64,000 bases of DNA from Colletotrichum lupini (taxonomy: Eukaryota; Ascomycota; Sordariomycetes; Glomerellales; Glomerellaceae), in NCBI RefSeq assembly GCF_023278565.1, contig NC_064679.1, forward strand, positions 5,022,001 through 5,086,000, written 5' to 3'. This document shows, piece after piece, positions 34,927 to 46,946 of the stretch (its first letter is position 1; every line of letters starts with the position of its first letter). The notes under the pieces are model-generated. The model saw nothing but the letters and a program-made list of their open reading frames with translations. It made no database searches and had not been told where the DNA came from. The translations under genes were made by a program, and so were the position numbers.

Positions 34927-36844
34927 GCAACGCGACCGGCACAGTAATTGTTGATGAGTGAATGAGAGGCAACGAGAGGCAATACAGGACCCGTACCTAC
35001 ATGTGGTAGTCCACTGTTAATTTAATGGATTCAAAACGTCCGTCGAACTCGAGCGAATTGTTAGCGACTTTGAACAGACTGTGAATTGGCCCAGGCCATA
35101 CCCACAACTTCTGGCGCAAATTTCCCTTCGGCCAGTGACATCGCCCAAGTAAATCATCGGCCCAAATGGAACAAAGCTATGAATAGGTCGCACAACCACG
35201 CTCAGGGCTTTGAGAAGCTGAGAGGAGTAGTGTTGACCAAATTCAGCGAGGTGATTGGTGGCACTGCACGAATTTTGTGCCTGGTTTGCGATGAGGTTTC
35301 TGGTGGAGATAGATGCATTGAGTGACCCCCTTATTCTCATACGAAGTGGACCTTATGACTTCTAGCGCCGGAAGCAATCCGCGGGCACCAAATGCGGCCC
35401 GCTAGCCTCATCGCTATATCTAAGATCTCTCGCAATTTTTTGCGAAATTATCCCCGTGTTGACATTAAGGCATAGTCTGTTTGTTGCTAGCTGAAGGCTG
35501 TTGACCATAACCCAAAGGATCGAAGATGTCGCACTCGCGATCATCACCACGGATTCTACTAGGTCTCGGCACTACATGTATTACTGGAGGCCTCTAGGAC
35601 AAGATGTTTACACGATTCTATCGCAGAAACGATCTTGCCCCCTTTTGACATATCTCATTGGACACCCCCCCCCCCGTAGGATGGAAGACCTTTGATATTG
35701 AGCCTTGAGAAAACTTTATCGTAGCATGTGACCATATTGCTGATCCTGCTCCGGGAAAAAGAATTCCAGTATCGTACCCAATTTGGCCTCTGGGCGAAAC
35801 AATTCTGTATTTTCTCTTCTCCCCTTCAACTGATACTCTGGCGTAGCTGCGTGACAGCTCGCCTATGTTTGGTGGTATACCTTGAAGCCAATAGACCCTT
35901 CTTCTACTCAGACTTTTTCAGTTGCAATCTAGCAAACTCTCTGAGACATCGAAGAAATCGTATAGATTTTGTTCTCTATCTATTTCGTGTGCGAAAGTAC
36001 TGTGTAAAGACGGTAGGAGGTAACGACATGGAGGCATGAGCCCGGCCGGGCACGTGCATGTTGTCACCAGTCTTCAGCTCGTGCTGAGTTGGACAGACTC
36101 ACCGAGAGCGAGGTAATATTTCAAATACCGTCCTACATTGAGGTATTTGAGCATGAACTAGTTCCTTGTTTCATCGCTCCAGAAAGTTATCACCACACTT
36201 GTGTGCGATGCGGTGTTGCATCTTCAGGAAACCTTGGCTTGCCTAGCAAAACTCCTCCCCCACACCGTCTCGGCCCCGCTCGTCGCGTTTCGGCCTGAGC
36301 TACTTATGCGGCCGGCCCCACGGTGGACGGACCGGAACCGGCTTTTATACTTAGTCCGGGCCGCTGTGTAATACTAGATAATTCCTTGCATCAGATGCAC
36401 GAAATGTCTTATCGCGGTCTGTAATAAACTTCCTGATTCTTCGCAAGTCGGTGGCATATCTCGGCGGTTTCGCATGCATCGTTGAACGCGAGAGGGGGCT
36501 CTTCGTAAATTCGTATAGATCTCGGCGGCCGATCGGACCGAACCCGTTGGAAGCTGTATTGTAGGAATGTACTCCAAACTCGATAGCGTGTGATGCAAGA
36601 GCAAATGCTCCCAAGCAGTGCAATTCGCCGAAGCAATTTTGCTCGGTTTCCGAGCTTCAACTACTCTACTTGACGTACCTTTAGTAAAGTGCTTCGTCTA
36701 CCCCATCTGCTAGTAAAGGTAGGCCAAGCGTACTAACGTGGGCAAGTATTTAAGTCCGGCCCCGCCAGCGACGGTGATGGGGAGTCATTTTGGAGACACA
36801 ACAAACAGTCATAACTGAAAACCATCACCTGAAACGCCACCAAG
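34927..36844. other. Intergenic, no supported gene
   Basis: No recognisable gene. A run of 11 C lies near 35667. TATTTAA near 36747 could serve the O-methyltransferase that starts at 36845. Confidence 0.45.
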
Positions 36845-37513
36845 ATGTCCAATGAGGAGCAAAACACCGTCGCGGCTGTGGATGCCATCGAAAGCGTCGC
36901 TCGAGCGAATCTTCTCCCACCAAACGGGAAATTGGACAACGCGATCGCGAACTCTCAGAGGCACAACTTACCAGAGATCACTGTTGCCCCGCTCCAAGGC
37001 CAATTTCTCGCCATTCAGTGTAAGCTCATAGGCGCCAAGGAAGTTCTCGAGATTGGTACCCTCGGCGGGTATTCAACCATCTGGCTCGCCGAAGCGGGAG
37101 CGAAAGTCACTAGCATTGAGATCAACCCAAAGCATCGCGATGTAGCCCTTGATAATGTCTCGGGGCTCGACGTCGAGATCATACTCGGCTCCGCTCTGGA
37201 CGTCCTACCCAAGCTGGCCGCAGATGGCCGCAAATTTGACATGGTGTTTTGCGATGCATCATGGGGCGAGCAGGAGAAGTACTTTGACTGGGCAGTGAAA
37301 TTGACCAGACCGAAGGGATGCATCTACGTCGATAATGTGGTGTGGAACATCTTGGGTCAAGATAAGGCGAAGGAGGGGAAAGAGTCCTTGTTGACCCACG
37401 TCGGAAAGGACAAGAGAGTCACGGCGATGGTTGTTCCCATGATATCAACCGCGCATACGGTCCATGAGGGTCACACGGTTTTGGACGGCTTCTTGTTAGC
37501 AGTAGTCGATTAG
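36845..37513 (+). CDS. O-methyltransferase, caffeoyl-CoA/catechol OMT-like (Methyltransf_3)
   Basis: SAM-dependent O-methyltransferase of the cation-dependent CCoAOMT family, cytosolic, acting on small phenolic or related substrates; the actual substrate is unknown. Single exon of 222 aa, the standard length for the family. Motif I is VLEIGTLGGYSTIWLA (67-82), then the acidic SIEINPKH (90-97), the metal-ligand strand FDMVFCDAS (131-139) and DNVVWN (163-168). The usual DADK of the metal site reads DASW here, so D137 and the DN at 163-164 remain but the second acidic residue is Ser139. The C-terminus (TVLDGFLLAVVD) matches the family's DGxxL ending. It starts 1.9 kb after the rhodopsin-domain gene; a second, different O-methyltransferase lies at 44189. 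Confidence 0.92.
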   Translation: MSNEEQNTVAAVDAIESVARANLLPPNGKLDNAIANSQRHNLPEITVAPLQGQFLAIQCKLIGAKEVLEIGTLGGYSTIWLAEAGAKVTSIEINPKHRDVALDNVSGLDVEIILGSALDVLPKLAADGRKFDMVFCDASWGEQEKYFDWAVKLTRPKGCIYVDNVVWNILGQDKAKEGKESLLTHVGKDKRVTAMVVPMISTAHTVHEGHTVLDGFLLAVVD

Positions 37514-37705
37514 GACATCTAGTACGAGAGCTGGGAATGAGGAGAACGCATTGAGTCAGCGAATGGCCCTGTACAGGACTGATTGAGTGTCGCTCTTGTG
37601 AACGTTGAGTGATATCTTATCAAGTCTCTTTCTACAGCTAAATCTAGTGCGGTGATTGAAGGATCGAATTGTTGTTAAACAATTATGTGGTATGTAGCTG
37701 GCGCA

Positions 37706-38455
37706 TTATACGCTCTCGGCGTAGCCCGCCTCCTTGGCAGGCACTTCCTTAGCTTTCTTCTTCTCAAATAACTTCTGACCAATTTTGTCGGTCATTGCGT
37801 CCGTCTTGTCTCCTAAAAATGTCTTGATGCAGCCGTAAACACCAGAAACGAACCAAAAGATTGCATTGACCAAGTCGATCCAGACTGCAACCTTCATCAA
37901 GCTCGTCTTGCTGCCTTTGTATGAGTTGTCGCTCTCCCTGTGAAGGAAAATTGCTGCAAAAATGCCAAACACCACGATCCAAGAAACGAAAAGGACAAAG
38001 TCCCAAGCAAAAGCACGGTAGGTCTTGAAGATCTTGATTCTGCTGCCAACATAGGGAATAGCGCCGAGCGGTGTGGCAGCGACGAAGAGAACAGCCGTGA
38101 CAGCTGAAGCTCCTGCCACGGTAATGGCAAAGATCCATTCCGGCGAGAAGCCATCGTTTGCCTTGCGGTCAGCGTCGACACGGTTGCCGTAGAAGCCGCA
38201 GGCGATGAGAGCGAAGAGAAATTGGAGACCGCGGCAGACTAGGCGGGGTACGACTTCGAATGTCTTGAGCCATGATTTCCCCATGGTCTTGCCCGTTGCA
38301 GCGCCCTCGTTGAAGACACCGCGTCCGGCTTGGCGACCCATTTCTGCCTTATCCGCGTTACGGAACTCGGAGGCGGCGCCGGCGAGGCCCTGCACGTTGC
38401 GGCCGAGCTCAACGGCACTCTGGCCGGCCTTAATAGCGTTTCCGAACTTTCCCAT
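37706..38455 (-). CDS. Four-TM MARVEL-like membrane protein
   Basis: Single-exon 249-aa protein from ATG 38455 (context ACAATGGG). An amphipathic, Gly/Ala-rich N-terminal stretch of about 65 residues precedes four hydrophobic segments at about 72-90, 107-128, 146-171 and 187-212. A short Lys-rich cytosolic tail (EKKKAKEVPAKEAG) follows. The spacing is that of fungal MARVEL-domain proteins, which organise plasma-membrane or vesicle domains; the residues themselves are not distinctive, so the family call is moderate. The frame is open further upstream but has no ATG there. It lies tail to tail with the O-methyltransferase, 192 bp apart. Confidence 0.8.
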   Translation of the reverse strand: MGKFGNAIKAGQSAVELGRNVQGLAGAASEFRNADKAEMGRQAGRGVFNEGAATGKTMGKSWLKTFEVVPRLVCRGLQFLFALIACGFYGNRVDADRKANDGFSPEWIFAITVAGASAVTAVLFVAATPLGAIPYVGSRIKIFKTYRAFAWDFVLFVSWIVVFGIFAAIFLHRESDNSYKGSKTSLMKVAVWIDLVNAIFWFVSGVYGCIKTFLGDKTDAMTDKIGQKLFEKKKAKEVPAKEAGYAESV

Positions 38456-40078
38456 TGTCGTTGTGAGGTGAAAGAACGTGTATGTCGGAAATAGTTTGGA
38501 AGTATGCGATCGCGAAAAGCACACAAAAATGGAGAGGAAGACGCAAAGTTGGAAGATGGCCACGGGAAGCCTATCGAACGATGCTGTAACGAGAAAATAA
38601 TGCAAAAAAAGGCGAGACCGACCGGCAGTGCAAAGTACTTAGAAAACTCCGAGGAAACCCAGGCGCCAAGTGATGGAGAGAGGAATGAAAAGTCGTAGAG
38701 AGAGAGTGATTCAGAACAGCATTGAGGACACCAGGAAAACCATCTTTATAAGATGAAAATGGACAAAGACCATTGCTCTTGAGCGAAAACAACATCCAAT
38801 GAGTCTAACCTCACAATGTTGTTCAACGCAAATAGTAACACCAGTCCTTTGAGCTTTGGCGCCATTACTGTTGCAGCGCTGAACAGTCACATCCAATCAT
38901 TCATTCTCCAAACCCTGGCGCGCATCTGGTAGGCTGTCCAACACTGGAGCCGACAGGGCTTGGCTGTCTGAGTCGTAGCGAGTCAACCCCAACTGCCTTT
39001 GCTTTGCCCCCCCAGACAGGGCGCTTAGCGAAACGCGTCGCTTTGTAGGCGCCAATGGAGGCAGCTATCCTTTGACTGAATGAACAGCTGGACCTGTGAG
39101 ACACGTGCTCGGCCTTGAGAGATGGCGACTCACCTTGCGGAGGACAACAAAAGACGAAGCGTCTATTAGCCGCGACGTGAATCTGCAGGCCCTCGAGTCA
39201 CTGTATGATGTATGATTGCGGCGGTCCCGGGCTCCCAGCGAGGCCGACGCGGGCTCCTACAGTCGGAAGTGAGTAGGGGCAGCGCGCTCAATAACAGGCG
39301 TCAATGTTCTGGCCAGGTCAAGCGTAAGGACGCTGACACGAGACGCGCCGTGAATAGGGCTTCAACGAATAACCCAATGAGTGCATGTCAGTCTATCGTG
39401 CTCTGGTAGTTTCAATTAGGATATGAGACTTTCGATTGAGAGAACTTGACAATATCTGGCAAATATCAAGATTGTCAGGGACAGAGGTGAGCGGAGAGCA
39501 TAAAGGACCGTCCGATCCCAAAGACTTGATTGAATGTCGCACTGGGAATGCCAAAGGATGGTATTGAAGCCCATAGCTGCGCCATCCCAAAATGAAGCCT
39601 CCGCCAATAAGGCATACTGCGTCGGGGCGCCTTCAATCTTCAAGCCTTTATGTCTACCGTTGGTTCTGGACTTTGTCCATAATTGAGCAACCTTCGTGAT
39701 TGAACATGGCAGCTCTCAGCGTGCCGATTGAAACCTAGAGCATCAGTATTGGAAGCTCCCAGTTGTTCTTTTGATCGTCCGAAGGCCTGGAGCATCGGCG
39801 CTTGTGCGCCACTCATGGTAGCATCGGCCTCGGTTCTTGTGAAACACAGATCCGAGCGACCGCGAACCTTCAGTAACTGAGCATTACCGACCATGCCGAT
39901 GACAATCTATCGCTCACGTTGGACATGAACAGTCCAGATAATGCAGGATCCCCAGTGAGCCAAATTTATCCCAAGACTTAGCAGACCGTCATATTTGACT
40001 GCTTGACATAACATTGAAGCCAACAATCGCCAAATTTTTATGCCCGCAATTTAGGCTTCATCGATTAGTATTAACAAG
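38456..40078. other. Intergenic, divergent promoter region
   Basis: Separates the minus-strand MARVEL-like gene from the plus-strand alpha/beta hydrolase, so it holds both promoters. No further gene recognised. Confidence 0.5.
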
Positions 40079-41119
40079 ATGTCCACCAAAGCGACAAGTC
40101 TCTCAGCAGAAGAGATTCTTCGCCATCCCGCATACAAGACGACGCAATGGGATCTTAAACCCAGGCTATCGGGATTCGCGACAGTGGCCGAGTCCCGCCC
40201 AGGTGGGCCATTCCCTATGTGGTACGAAGTTCACGGCCGAGGACCAAAGAAAATTGTCTGGATCATGGGCCTCGGTGGTAGCCGGAACCTGTGGAAGCGT
40301 CAGAATCGACACTTTGGGCATCTGCGTGGCGAGGAGTACAGCTCCCTTGTCTTCGATAATCGCGGGGTGAGCAAGTCGGCCAAGCCAAATTGCAGGTACA
40401 GCACCTTGGATATGGCAAAGGACCTCGTCGAACTGCTGAGGCACATTGGCTGGCTCAAAACTGATTCTCATTACTACCCGCGAGACTTGAACATTGCAGG
40501 AATCAGCTTAGGTGGCATGATTGCGCAAGAACTTGCCCTTCTGATACCTCAACGTTTGCAATCGCTGATCCTCATCTCTACGGCTCCCCGCCTGATTCGA
40601 ACCGTTCACACATTCGAGCATATGAAACAACGAGTCGCCATGTTTCTTCCCACAGCAGTTGACGTAGAGCTCAAGAACAAGGCCAGTAGGCTGTTCACTA
40701 GGAGTTATCTCAATGCGCCGGACACCGGATCACTGGACCCAGAAAAAACATTTCCCACCAACCTTGACCGCTTTGTGGCAGAGGAACTCGCAGAGCGTTG
40801 CGAAGATACCGACTTTTCTCGGAGAAAAGGCGTCGTGCTACAGGCTATTGCCGCTGGATGGCACCACAAGAGCGACGCAGATCTCGCAAGAATAGGGGAC
40901 GAAGTAGGCAGGACCCGAATCTTGGTGATGCACGGGACTTTTGACGAAACCATTACCTTTCCGCATTTTGAGCTAATCAAGGCTGCGTTGGGAGACGGGC
41001 CGGAGTACATTGCTTGGAAAGACTGTGGCCATGTGCCGTTGTGGGAAAGAGAGGAGGAATTCAACGAGACCGTAAGACTGTTCATTGACAAGACAATTGC
41101 AGTTTCGGCCAGTCTCTAG
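40079..41119 (+). CDS. Alpha/beta-hydrolase fold protein
   Basis: Single-exon 346-aa serine hydrolase, probably cytosolic, with no signal peptide. The oxyanion region is WIMGLGGSRNLW (61-72), and the nucleophile elbow is GISLGG with Ser143. The acid is Asp289 in HGTFDETI and the catalytic His is 318 in DCGHVPLWE. The YSSLVFDNRGVSKS strand-turn is typical of the AB_hydrolase_1 family. Between the core strands lies a helical cap of about 100 residues (about 175-275), which sets substrate choice. Likely an esterase, lipase or C-C hydrolase; the sequence does not say which. The ATG has a good context (AAGATGTCC). Confidence 0.92.
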   Translation: MSTKATSLSAEEILRHPAYKTTQWDLKPRLSGFATVAESRPGGPFPMWYEVHGRGPKKIVWIMGLGGSRNLWKRQNRHFGHLRGEEYSSLVFDNRGVSKSAKPNCRYSTLDMAKDLVELLRHIGWLKTDSHYYPRDLNIAGISLGGMIAQELALLIPQRLQSLILISTAPRLIRTVHTFEHMKQRVAMFLPTAVDVELKNKASRLFTRSYLNAPDTGSLDPEKTFPTNLDRFVAEELAERCEDTDFSRRKGVVLQAIAAGWHHKSDADLARIGDEVGRTRILVMHGTFDETITFPHFELIKAALGDGPEYIAWKDCGHVPLWEREEEFNETVRLFIDKTIAVSASL

Positions 41120-41461
41120 ATCTTCTAGCTCAAGCTTTTCATATTTAATAGCACTCTCACATGCTCATTAAAGTTTATTTGTTCCATCAGGGCGTGGGTT
41201 GCACCGCACATATGACGGAACTAATCCCATTCGTCTTTTGAGTGATCCGTCGTGGGACCTCTGGAAATTGGGAACGGCAGCAGGGGCCGTAACCCCGCGT
41301 TCGGGGTAGACTTGAACCGAGTCACCCGTCTCTACCTCGCGATATCACGGATATATGTCTGCACGCTTATCCGTCGAATTCTCAGAACTCTTCAAAGTGA
41401 TGCCTATCCAGTCAATCATCACTGAAGTTCTAGCCAGTAATTGGCATCATGACCTTGTGAG
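41120..41461. other. Short intergenic stretch
   Basis: Promoter of the glycosidase gene; nothing else seen. Confidence 0.5.
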
Positions 41462-44026
41462 ATGTTCGTGCAATTCTTTTTGCTAGCGCCGGCCCTAGCA
41501 GCTGCAGCCATTGACAGGTATGAGGAAAGAAAGTTATTGGTCTAGGAAAAGACGTCATATTCTCATGTTTGGCATTACTGATATTTTCACAGAAAAGCTA
41601 TCGTGGAGTCTTTCAATATAGTGCGAACAGAGGTGCCTAAAGTCATAGACAATACCACAACACCTCTTCAGGTTGGAAATGGAGACTTTGCGTTCAATTT
41701 TGACATCACAGGTACGCAATCGTTGGTACCTTTCAACACACTTTCCAGCTGGGGATGGCATAAGGATGCGTTGCCACAAAACGGGTAAGACCTTGGCCCT
41801 TCAGTCAATTGCACACTCGCGTCCTTCGGAGACTAATATCGCGCTGTATTTCACTAGAGAAAAGCTGGAAGAATATGCGGGCGTCCCTGTAGTTACGCAT
41901 GGAAGAGAAGTTGTCTACGACCTTGAAGATCCGAAGCTGCCAGAAATATCGAAATGGTTGAGTGCTAACCCCAACCGCATCAATCTTGGCCGCATCAGCT
42001 TGAGTTACAAGAACGAGACGCTATCATCGATCACGGAACCCCGCCAAGTCCTTGACCTCTGGAACGGTGTTACTACTTCGTCGTTCAAGGTCGATGGTGA
42101 GGATGTGAAAGTGGTTACTCAAGGAGATTTTGACACCGAATCCGTTACTTTCGACATCGAGTCCGTATTGATCTTTGAAGGAACCCTTCGAGTCGAATTT
42201 GACTTTCCGTTTCCTCCGATCCACAAGGTTGAGAAGACATCAGACTTTGAGGTGTTCATGGGGAGCTACCAATTCCCGGACAATCACACTACTTCTATTA
42301 TTAAACCCGGAGTTGATTCTGATGACACAGCTCATATCCATCACACAATGCAAGAAACGTCATACTACCAGAACTTGCGGTGGCCCAAGGAAACACCATT
42401 GACTTTGAGGAGAATTGGGAAACAGGATTCTAACACGACTAATGCGCATCGCTATGGACTGTTCCCAGCCGCCTCCGGAAAAAATGTCACCAGAGCGAAT
42501 GGAGTGTCCTTCACTGCCCAGTATAATCTCAAGCTTCAAAGACCGTCACTGCCCTCCTCAATTCGCCGGCGAAACAGTCTTGATTGGCAGAGGTACTGGA
42601 AAGAAGGGGGGTTTGTAGATCTCACCCAGTCGTCAAACCCAAACGCGACGGAGCTCCAGCGACGCATCATACTCTCCCAATACGCGATGAGGATCAACAG
42701 CGCAGCCACTGGCCAGCCACCACAGGAAAGTGGTCTGGTGTATAACGGGTGGTGGGGCAAGTTTCACATGGAGATGGTCGTTTGGCATTGTGCTCATTGG
42801 GCGACTTGGGGAAGATCAAAATACTTTGATCGGATATTCCCTGCTGTCTATGAGGATCTCCTGCCTAGCGCTGAGGCAAGAGCCCGTCGCATGGGATGGG
42901 ATGGCGCAAGGTAAGATTTACAGGTCCATCCAATCTTGAGATCTTCATCTGCTGATCAGAGTGAACAACCAGATGGCCCAAGATGACGGAGCTTGTTACC
43001 AAGGGTATCGCTCCTGGAGAGACCAGGGCGTATCTTCAATGGCAGCAGCCACACCCCATCTATCTTGCCGAACTAGCCTACAAAGCCAACCAAAGCAGGG
43101 AGACTCTCCAACGATGGGACCGTACCATCACGTCAACTGCCCAGTACATGGCATCGTTCGCTTGGTTCAACAACGCGAGTGGCAAATATGATTTAGGACC
43201 ACCTATTCAGGGTGTCACGGAGAATTCGTCCCCTACAGAGATTTCTAACTTGGCCTACGAGCTTGCTTACTGGCAATGGGCTCTCAATGCAGCGTGCAAC
43301 TGGAAAAAGAGACTTGAACAAGATTGCCCCTCAGCGTGGTCTAGAGTGGCACAGAATATGGCATCCCCTCCTGAGTATGATGGCCTGTTCGCTCCCTGGA
43401 TTGGCGGCGGCGTAAATGCATCCTGGTGGGACAACCCTCAGCTCAACAAAGATCCTAGAAGCGTCATCATGTTGCAAGGCATGGTACCCGACACCCCACT
43501 GGTAAGTCTTACTGAGGTTTCGAGGTAGACTCCCAGTTTGCTTCATTAGCTGACGATAGATGCATAAGGTGAACGCAGAAGTCGGTGTTAGAACTGCAGA
43601 CAAGGTATGGGATGTGTGGGGTGACGCCCAAATTCGAGGCTGGGGCCGAAACGTATTGGCCATCAACTCGGCGCGTATCGGGAACCCAGAGCGAGCCATA
43701 TACCACCTAACTAATTTCGGTTACTGGACGTTCGGTGATCAAGGTTTTGCTCATAGGTCTGGTCCAAGTGAGTAATGCAGCATGCTGAACGAGTGTACCT
43801 AGTTTGCGTACCACGAGACTATACCTAGCGTCGGGTCCCAACACGATCGGCTAACGAGGTTGCTATAGGTCCATCTCCACCGCCCTATTTTCCTGGAAAC
43901 GGGGGGTTCCTCTTAGCGATCGGATATATGGCAGCGGGATGGGAAGGCTCCGAAGGGCACGCACCTGGGTTTCCGAAAGACGGAACTTGGGTTGTCAAGC
44001 ATGAGGGAATGGTCCAGGCTCTCTGA
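41462..44026 (+). CDS. Secreted six-hairpin glycosidase-like protein
   Basis: Probable extracellular carbohydrate-active enzyme of the (alpha/alpha)6 six-hairpin glycosidase superfamily, related in layout to acid-trehalase-like proteins. Six exons, 41462-41517, 41593-41784, 41858-42910, 42973-43501, 43560-43767 and 43869-44026, give 731 aa with all phases closing. Exon 1 encodes a signal peptide of about 17 residues (MFVQFFLLAPALAAAA). The N-terminal beta domain has QVGNGDFAFNFDITG, TLSSWGWHKD and NPNRINLGRI. The helical barrel carries WWGKFHMEMVVWHCAHWATWGR, strongly typical of this group, then LAELAYKANQSRETLQRWD. Several NxS/T sites are present. The acceptor at 41857 is chosen because it alone keeps frame and has a CTAAT branch site. 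Substrate and exact GH family are not determined. Confidence 0.88.
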
Positions 44027-44188
44027 ACATGACGCGAAACTTGGGATGTGAATGTCTAAAGAAGGCTGTCCTAATGTGCCCAGAAGCTCCGGGGAGCTCC
44101 TCTTGCTATTGATATTTTGGCGTATGTATAACCATATGGTTGCATTGCCCATCACCTCAATTGCCCTCTTTTACAAATCTGAACTTAT

Positions 44189-44962
44189 CTAATGACCCAG
44201 GTATACAGCTACTCGCAAACCACCATTATATGGAGCCGTAGTTGTCTTGAACCCATTCTTAGGATCGTCCAGATGCTCAATGAGATCCTTGTAACCAGCT
44301 TGACCAGAAATGATGTTGTCAATGACGATCAAAGCGCCGGGTTTGAGATGCGGCTTCACAAGAGCGAGTGTAGGCATCGCAAGCCGCGACCAGACTTGTC
44401 AAGTCTTCAGCGGGTTGATTCATGCCATACATGGCGTATGCTAGCAGCCCAGCATATAGCTTTCAGGGAGGGAAGCAAACTTACTGTCAAGTAATAAAAA
44501 GTCAATTTCCTCAGGCAGATCAGTCTTCAGCGTCTCTCGCAGGTCACCCTCTCTAAGTTGGATCCAGGATTCAACCTCAGGCCCTGCCCTGTTCCAGTGC
44601 TCTCGAGCTTTCCTGGCTTTGACAGGCTCGTTCTCTGTAGCGATCACTTTGCCATTGGCACCTTGTGCTGTTGCATTTTGTCCTACGGCGAGGGCAAGCC
44701 AGATAGTGCTGACGCCAAAAGAGGTCCCGGCCTCGACGACATGTCTTGCCCCCGTAGCGCGCAGGAGGAGGTAAACCAGAGCGCACTTGTCCGGCTCCAG
44801 GGCCACGAATCTTTCCAGCGCTACTGAAGCAGGTTGACTATCTGTGCTGACGTACGGGGGCTCATTGAGAGCCTGGGTATGAAGGTCCCTGAGAACAGCC
44901 AGTGTTGCAGGACTTGCCTGTAGTGAGGCTAAGTGCCTGTCTAGATCCTGAAGATCAGCCAT
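44189..44962 (-). CDS. O-methyltransferase (class I, SAM-dependent)
   Basis: Two exons on the minus strand, 44485-44962 and 44189-44394, with a 90-bp GT..AG intron joined in phase (LLLD|IWSRLAMPT), give 227 aa. The SAM site is VVEAGTSFGVSTIWLA (75-90). After it come the acidic loop ATENEPVKARKAREHW, the strand DFLLLD, and KPHLKPGALIVIDN, which matches the post-motif and metal-binding positions of the family. It is cytosolic with unknown substrate. It belongs to a different subfamily from the O-methyltransferase at 36845. It is convergent with the glycosidase, 162 bp apart. Confidence 0.9.
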
Positions 44963-46946
44963 AATAAAGAGTATGAATTGGTGATGATCTTCGGGTACTC
45001 GAGTTCGGGAATGAGAAGAGCAATGCCGCAGCTCAAAATTCGTGCGGAGAGTTGGTTCTCTTTTTGCTCGCGCCTAGTCTGTGAGATGCATCCGCAATTC
45101 GCTCGGTATGCTGCTGAAAAATTCTCTACTTGACTTCTCAGGAACAGCGACAGATGGAGAATACACCGATCTATTACTAAGGAAGATTGTCAGGCGACTA
45201 AAGGATGCGGGGTCGTCAGAGCGGCAGCCTTGACCGGAACCAACCGCGAGAGGAATCGGGTGCACATCGATTCGCCGTGTCTCCGCTATCGGACCGTGGA
45301 TGGACCTCGGCCGCAGACGTGTACTATGGTCGACGACATCAACAACTGCCGACTGATCTTATCATGCTACGCTAGCCTACATACCACATGGAATTGACAT
45401 CATGAAAATTGGTAAATGAATGAATTCCATTTTCGACATAGTTAATCTTTGAAATGCGCCAGTCATATTTCCGCTCATTTGATATATTCATGGGGTGGTG
45501 GTAGGCGCCAGTTGAGACACCACTGCCGATCACATTTTTGTCAGTGGCAAGTACCTTATGATACTAATGAAACTTGACCAAATGTGTAAACCACGTTGTT
45601 CTTTTGAGCTTAGATTAGGCCAAATCCCGACGCTCGGGACTCGGGAATTAGGCAAGACAGTGGCCAAGACATTTGTTACCCTAGCTGGAGACATCGGCTC
45701 GTAGATATCACATCATCCAGAGCAACCGCAAGTAAGACAGATAGGACATTTGGACGATTGAACGGGAAAATACCAGAGCCACTTTGTCTTTCGTAAGGTG
45801 GACCATTGTAAAGGCGAGATAGCGCTACCAATAAAATGGCCAAAATTGGCTAATCTGACAGAGCCTAGAAGTCATCGGCGAGGGCTGGTCTAGGTACCAT
45901 GAACCAGTTGACAGAGCTAATGAGATGATTTATTTGGATCTTGGTCGAGGATTTCGAAAGAGAATCGCGATGCAGAGAACGAGATTCTGTTGTGAACGGG
46001 ATAGAAACTGCCCTGAAGCGGTGGCCCAAGACGAGGAATGGAATTACGGGGATTGTCAAATGCACTTCAATGCACGTAGTTGAGTGTGGCTTCCAGCCAA
46101 TGATTCAAACACCGTAGCCCGAGAACGTCCTGAGACACTTTCGTGCTACACCGAAATCAGTTGCAGCCACGCAGCCATTAGACCGAATTCTACTGGACGC
46201 CTTACACAAGGGATGCCTTTGCCTATTTCCCACAGTCCTCTGTTCCATCCTTCGTGAGACCTAAATCTGTGCCACTACATGACAGTGGAAACACCTCAAA
46301 ACGTCAACTGGACTTGGCCTTTCGTAGTCGTATACGATGGAAGATGGTAACCAATACGTAACATCCTAGAAATGATGAATCTCACAAAAATTGGAAGTTG
46401 AACTGGCGCATTACAGTCCTGTCTCACCTCAAAGAAATCTCAAGTCATCGCCAAGAACGAGCAATGTGTCTATGAGGTCTACAGGGCGAATTGTGCAAGG
46501 TCCAAGACAGTGTCTATATTCAGCAGCGAACGGCCCGATACCAGAAGGCAGAGACATTGCATGGCTGGGCAGCTGGGGCCAGGCAGATACCCGGCCAGGC
46601 AGACCTCGGCGCCCCAAAAGGAGAAAAGAGACAACTTCTTGGCGTCTTTTTGGGATATAAAATCCCTACTGGTGTACGGTGATCAATGAATAGATTTCTA
46701 GCTTAGAATATAATAATGCCGCGTCTTCATCTCTCACTTTCTTCCACCATCCCTCGTCTTGTTGGATCACACGGCGGCCTGCTTTCTCAGCCGATTTCTC
46801 CGGACGAGCCACTCAACCCATCGAAACAAGCAAGGTAAGCTACGGTCCTATTACCCTCGTCTTCTTATGTTTCCAGGATTTATTCCACTTCTTTCGCGAG
46901 TCTCACGTGCGCCATGTTCAAGTAGTTGACACGAAGAGATAGAAAC
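44963..46946. other. Intergenic, no supported gene
   Basis: Nothing recognisable before the promoter of the gene at 46947. A possible 42-bp 5'-UTR intron lies at about 46835-46876 (GTAAGC..TTCCAG). Confidence 0.45.
46656..46662 (+). promoter_or_regulatory. Probable TATA box of the cysteine-rich gene
   Basis: TATAAAA, 285 bp upstream of the ATG at 46947. A CT-rich segment follows and could hold the transcription start. Confidence 0.4.
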
